Shown one piece after another: positions 59,087-64,000 of a DNA stretch of 64,000 bases (within the stretch, counting starts at the first letter, position 1; each line of letters begins with the position of its first letter). The notes under the pieces are model-generated. The model did not search any database, was not told where the DNA came from, and was given only the letters and a program-made list of their open reading frames with translations. The position numbers were made by a program, and so were the translations under genes. Source of the DNA: Cycas panzhihuaensis (lineage: Eukaryota; Cycadophyta); the NCBI GenBank assembly GCA_023213395.1, contig CM041465.1:251913741-251977740 (forward strand). The letters run 5' to 3'.

Positions 59087-62000
59087 TTACAATCCAGTTG
59101 TCATAGAAGTCCCTATGTTTGCACTCTGCAACTCCATAGGTGAGCTTGTTATGCTGCCAACTGACCCCAAGGTTTGCGAACTAAGCTGAGGACTGGGTGG
59201 ACCTCCAACAAGAGAACCTAGATTGCCGACACTCATCTGCTGAGCATTCAACTGCTGTTGTGAACTCAATTGCTGAGAATTAAGCTGTTGCTGAGGGTTC
59301 AATTGCTGTTGTGAACTCAATTGTTGAGTACGCTGTTGCTGAGTATTCATTTGAGATTGTGAATTAAGCTGTTGTTGAGGACTGATTTGTTGTTGTTGGT
59401 TCAGTTGATGCTGCACATTCAATGACGGTTGTGAACTGAGTGCTTGTTGAGATGAGGATGGTTGTGGCATGTTCAGTTGTTGTTGTGACGGCAACTGCAA
59501 TTGAGAGTTCAACTGCTGCTGTTGACTTAGTTGTTGATTTAACTGTTGAGAATTGTTTTGCTGCTGCTGATTGCTCAGTTGTTGGTTCAGATAAAAGTTC
59601 TGTCCTGCTAATCCAGATATGCCAGATGTTGCAACTTTTGGAGGACCCATGCCTGCAACTGCAGCCCTTTGTAAGGAACTGATACTGCCTCTGCCTAATG
59701 TTTGTCCCATCATTGCCAATCCTGCTGAGTTGTGAACTTGATTACTTGCAGACATTCCTGACATACTCTCAATTGTGTTTCGTATGGATGGACTTCCTAT
59801 TGCACCTGGGCGTCCTCTGCCTTGAGCCATGCGTGCTTTTGATGCCAATGCTGCTGCCTGGGCTGCATTGATGTGCCCAGGTCGAAGCTGTTGCCCTATC
59901 ATATTTGCAATACCCGAAGTCTGTCCCATGGCCCCAATACTAGAAAGCTGACCAATGTTAGCCAAACTAGATATGCCTCCCATCGATGCTGAAATGCCTG
60001 GCATACCCACCACACTATTCATCCCACTCAGGGCTACCATATTTGCGAGGCCTCCTTGAGCTCCACCACTTACAGGCATGCCAACGCCATTCATACTGTT
60101 GACGCCACTTATGTTCCCTACTCCCATAGCTCCAAGATTGCCCATGCTCACTGGAAGAGCCATCTTTCTTTGCAATTGCTGTTGCTGTCTTTGCTGTTGT
60201 AAAATCTGAAGCTGCAAGGGACTACCACCATTCACCATTTGTGTATTTGTTTGCTGGTTAGAATTGTGAGTTGTTGCATTTAGCAGGGCAAGTTGGTTGG
60301 CCGAGACAAGCTGCTGAGACCTTTGTAGCTGTGGTGGGTGTTGTTGCAGCTGGTGCTGTTGTTGCTGTTGTACTAAACCAAGCTGGGATGCAGAATCAAG
60401 CTGCGGTGGCTTTGAAGAAGGCACCATTCCACCCTGCAAGAAGCCTGCAGGAAGCTGTCGAGATGGAGTATTGCCTGGAGGAGGCATTCGAACAGCAGCC
60501 AATGCATTCGGAGAAGACATTTGCAAAGAATTTAGAGGAGGGATGCCACATGGAGCAGCTGCACCTGGCATATTTTGACTTGCCATAACACGGGGGGATG
60601 ATGGCAACTGATTAATATTATTGCCCAATGGGGAAGCCCCAGCTGGCATGGGATGGGCACTCAAAGCTGCATTCCCAGGCAAACTTCCCCGACCCGCAGT
60701 GGGCTGAACTTGGTCATCAGTCAATTCATATCCTTCTTTTATCATCTGCAATTCATAGATAAGAGAAGTGACATGTCAAACAAAAAGTGATTTCATGGAA
60801 TAATGAGTACAACTAAATTGATGTCACACTCTTACCAAAGCAGAAAACTGTGTAGCAAGCCGATCTGCAAAATGCTGCACAGCATAAACAATACAGGAAC
60901 AATTAAAGAGAAGAATCTGCATGTTCACCAAATATCACTGGAAGCTGAATAATTCCCTATGCAGCTCCGAGAAAAAGGAGAGATTAGAAACACTTCACTC
61001 ACAGTGTTAGCCAATGGAGGTAGAATGTCAGGAGGAAAAGCATTCAAAGAGTCATCCTCTTGATCATCACAAAATTGCACAACCGCCTCCACCATATCAT
61101 CCTTGGCTCGTTCAGACATTAGCAGTTTAACCCGATTTCGACGAATCAAAACTGGAAGGCCTTGTCCTGAAAAAAGACAATATGCTATTACATAAGCATT
61201 GTCAATTGAATCAATCAAGAGAGAGCTGCACATTAAAATCATGAGTGGAGGGTAAAATCCAATAATTAAAATACAACCTTGAAAGAACCGCTCTGTGCGT
61301 GAAAAATTCAGAATGCGGGTCTTGCGAACATTTACATTTCCTCCAACAACTGAATTCGCCATACTCCTCTGTCCATTGATATCCTTTTGGTCCTCATTAT
61401 TCGCAGAATTAGCAAGAGCAACTAAAACCAACTGCCAAGAAGGAGGTGCAGCCTTCACTTCCGGAAGCTCCTCAGGATTCTTCTTTCTAACAGGAAGGCC
61501 ATGTCTGTAATTTCAGAAAAGTGTCAACAAAACATCAGCCTGCTCACATATATAGCAACTCTTTGTCAGTTCAAAATGACACTCGGCAAGAAAAGACTAA
61601 TGAACATGTTTTCAACAAATAACAGAATATTAGTTAGCAACAATGGTCAATATGGTTGTACTCATCATTGGTCCAAGATATAGTCCCATGAAAACCATAC
61701 AGAACCCCCCAAAACCAAAGATGGAAGAGAACTGATGAAAACTGGCCACATTAACTATCATGTTTGTCCCCACTCCGAAATATCATCAAATTAAGAACAA
61801 GGGAGAGCATCACCATTCTATACAGAAGAATCCAATCGGGGGCTCAAACAAGAAGAAAATATTTGTTTGTGAAAATCATTATATTGCTACACAAGCTAGA
61901 GGGACACTGTCCAAACCTTAAATATCACCTTGTATTTCATACCTTCTATCATTGTATTGATGTTACACGAGAACCCCACTGGGATAAGTCACCCCAAGAT

Positions 62001-64000
62001 GATTATTACTCCGTACAAATGTCAGGCCATGTTAACGACAGCAGCTAGATTAAAGCATCATCACATGACTTAAACATGAATAAGAGAGTGGCAACATGAC
62101 CTTTTAACCACACAAGCAAAGCCCACTTTGGCATTATTCATCAGATTTTAGAAAGTGGATTTAACAGATGGTATCCACAGGGAAAAGGCTAGCATTGCCA
62201 CAACAAGATTTCCAGATCCAAGAAAATTCCAAAGTCTTGTGGGTGCTGATGTATGTTTTCTATTTCCATTTTCTACCTTCAATTTAAATAAAGAAGGATC
62301 CCAATTCATCAAACCCTAAGGTCAGCACTTCAGCTGCCAACAATTCAGCCTCCAACAATAGACTAGCTTTTAAACATAATACAATTATCAAATGGCACTT
62401 TCCTTGGGAATGTAAGCAGGGCAAGCCTCAATACTTCTTCCTGTAAGTGCAAACATCAGGTATGAATAAACAAGATACTACAATGAGATCCAATGGTCAT
62501 TGGAGACCCAGTCATTGCGTGGAATTTCACCAATGGTTTTTTAACCTTCCCCAAAGCCCCCACCCCTTTTTAAAACATGATAAATTGAGGATGTAAATGT
62601 TAGTGCTTAACAAATGCCAGTGCTGTGTGGTTGTAAGATTTCCACGGGAAAAGGGCTGATTGTGCGAGTATGAACAAGTCACAAAATTGCATTATTTTTT
62701 TTGGAATGAACATTTTGAGTTTAATCTGCACCATTTGAACTCAAAGAGGAATGGACAACAAAGAAGAGCAAGAATAACAGTGAGGAAGAATAACAAAATA
62801 GCTTGTATGGGGCAAAAAACAAGCATGGTAACATACAACCTAAAATGGTGTTCCTTCATCTTTTGCCATATTAGGAGATACGAATGTTGGGGAGATGGTG
62901 TACCTTTGAGCCACAGAAACCAATGTTGAAATAACCTCAAATTGCTTATTTTGAGCCTGAACTGCAACAGAAATGTCAGTCTTAGCTCCCGAACTGGGCA
63001 ACGGTGCTGTTCCAGTTGAGGGACTATTAACATTGGATGGTGCCACTGAATTTGTGACACTTCCAGGTGATGCTACACCACTTACGGTGGGTGTCTTCGG
63101 AAGAGAGTTAGACCTGCGTCTTGAAAACGATGAAGGCTGGAGCTGCTGATGCAGTATGGAGTCGATCTGACTTGAATTGACTGAAGTTGCTGAGGTTGAC
63201 ATAGCTGCCAGTCCTAGTGATTTCTCCTTCTGTGGCCCAAGTGCTGCAGGTGCTGCCATATTGTTATATGATGGTCCAAGAGATGTAGTAGGAACTGCTG
63301 GCGGTGTCAAAGGCTGTGACAGTTCCCCTGATTTTGACGATGCTGGAGATTGCACTAAACCCTTGACCTCAGGCTTCTGCAATACCCTGGGGCTCTGTCC
63401 CAATTTTTTCTTTTGTAAGAACTCGTCCTTTTTGCGCTCCTTGTCACCTAGCTGACCAAGACTCTGCCATTGCTGAGTTGAAGAGAAAGAAGATTTCACA
63501 AACTGTTGCTGTGGACAGCACTGAGATAATCGATGTTGCTGATCTGTCTGGCTGTCTCCTACCTCCATTACATGTTGATCGTCCTTATTCCTATCCACTT
63601 CTTGCTTTTCCTGCTCAATAGCATTCTGTCCCTTCTCAAAATCTGGTTGTTCTTCTTTCACCTTAAACTCTCCCATGCTCCTCTGATCTAAATGAGGTGA
63701 AAGCTTCAACTCATTCTGACAAACTTCTCCAAGGGCCATCTGTTGATCATCATCTGTTGTTAATTGCTGAGGATGTCTTTGAACAGTAGCATCAGAAAAG
63801 TGCAAAGCTTCATTGTTTTGATGTTGCTGCACTGACTTGTCCTTTCCCTGTTGGTCCCTAGTTAGTTTTGTATCTATTCTGGACCATATGTTCTGCTGTT
63901 GAAATTTTTCCAAACAAGTTTGCTCTTGCTTTGGCTTCTTTATGTCTTGCTTTATTGTTGTAGACACATCTCTAACGTCCCTCTTCCCAAGCATAGATAC
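59087..64000 (-). CDS. PHL: PHL-like nuclear coactivator (SPT20-related), 5' partial
   Basis: Visible coding exons, minus strand: 62904-64000 (runs off the window), 61278-61504, 61003-61166, 60836-60874 and 59087-60745, with TAA at 59087-59089. All junctions are GT-AG and keep the frame. The protein carries RRRSNSLPKTPTVSGV, NVNVRKTRILNF, ALMIKEGYELTDDQVQP, RPGHINAAQAAALASKARM and, at the end, SPQLSSQTLGSVGSITSSPM, all hallmarks of plant PHL (Arabidopsis PHYTOCHROME-DEPENDENT LATE-FLOWERING, AT1G72390), a nuclear protein reported to act with phytochrome B and CONSTANS in flowering. The N-terminal SPT20-like part is outside the window. The last exon has long Gln-rich tracts and a QLNSQQQ-type repeat (59220-59600), typical of transcriptional coactivators. 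No stops or frameshifts were seen, so it looks functional. In a non-flowering lineage its role would differ. Confidence 0.8.
61505..62903 (-). other. long intron of the PHL-like gene
   Basis: 1399-bp intron between donor AAAG-GTACACC (62903) and acceptor TTACAG (61505-61510). It interrupts an Arg codon (AG-A). No coding sequence or recognisable element lies within it. A C-rich then A-containing tract at 62545-62575 resembles those at 39286 and 39868. Confidence 0.75.

Noticed and set aside
59440-60588. Plus-strand frames opposite the PHL-like gene
   Set aside because: They are shadows of the Gln-rich coding exon on the other strand. CAA/CAG codons read in reverse give Val/Cys/Ala-rich strings.
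1-64000. CRISPR arrays, tRNA, rRNA or bacterial-type operons
   Set aside because: No regularly spaced repeat array, cloverleaf with both boxes, or rRNA signature was seen. The tandem repeats found are adjacent duplications without spacers.

Overview
This window looks like nuclear DNA of a seed plant with a large, repeat-rich genome. It is AT-rich and crowded with old LTR retrotransposons, LINE pieces and small non-autonomous elements. The only recognisable host gene is a multi-exon gene at the right edge whose protein resembles the plant-specific coactivator PHL (PHYTOCHROME-DEPENDENT LATE-FLOWERING). A gymnosperm is a reasonable guess from the many decayed LTR pairs, but nothing in the sequence proves the lineage. 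No RNA gene, CRISPR array or bacterial-type operon was seen. All element boundaries, target-site duplications (TSDs) and identities were read by eye.

Layout from left to right. 1-2.4 kb is unassigned AT-rich DNA. 2.4-7.1 kb is a heavily decayed plus-strand Ty1/copia element (A) with a 3' LTR. 7.1-8.9 kb is a minus-strand Ty3/gypsy gag relic with a possible primer-binding site (PBS). 10.448-30.940 kb is the footprint of one plus-strand copia element (D) split by later arrivals. A minus-strand copia-derived element (C, 10.949-20.833) lies in its leader. A second minus-strand copia element (B, 10.970-16.139) lies inside C's own 3' LTR. A 3.3-kb non-autonomous LTR element (E, 22.923-26.205, TSD ACAAT) lies in D's gag. 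31.006-38.077 kb is a full-length Ty3/gypsy chromovirus-like element (F, TSD CAAAT).

38-44.5 kb is mostly unassigned, with a palindromic hairpin and a possible LINE fragment. 44.581-47.636 kb is a complete non-autonomous copia-type element (H, TSD ATTTT) that carries only a gag-like gene and an acidic tail. 48.9-50.8 kb is a minus-strand LINE with endonuclease and reverse transcriptase relics. 50.8-57.4 kb is bounded by two direct long repeats that look like the LTRs of a minus-strand element (G). Within it lie a SINE-like insertion (with an empty site in the other repeat), a 323-bp TRIM (TSD GATTC), a copia integrase fragment and a gag/protease fragment. 57.4-59.1 kb is unassigned.

59.087-64.000 kb holds the PHL-like gene on the minus strand. 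Five exons are visible with good splice sites, and the 5' part runs off the window.

How the parts relate: nesting order and hand-counted LTR divergence agree. D is oldest, C is younger (about 11 percent), and B is youngest (about 4 percent plus one 16-bp indel). Almost all coding breaks in B, D, F and the LINE are nonsense codons where the family has Trp, Gln or Arg, as expected from C-to-T decay of methylated repeats. No element here looks able to move by itself. The least familiar objects are the GTACGCA-rich element E with its gag-like ORF, element H, and an unrecognised ORF in C where reverse transcriptase should be.
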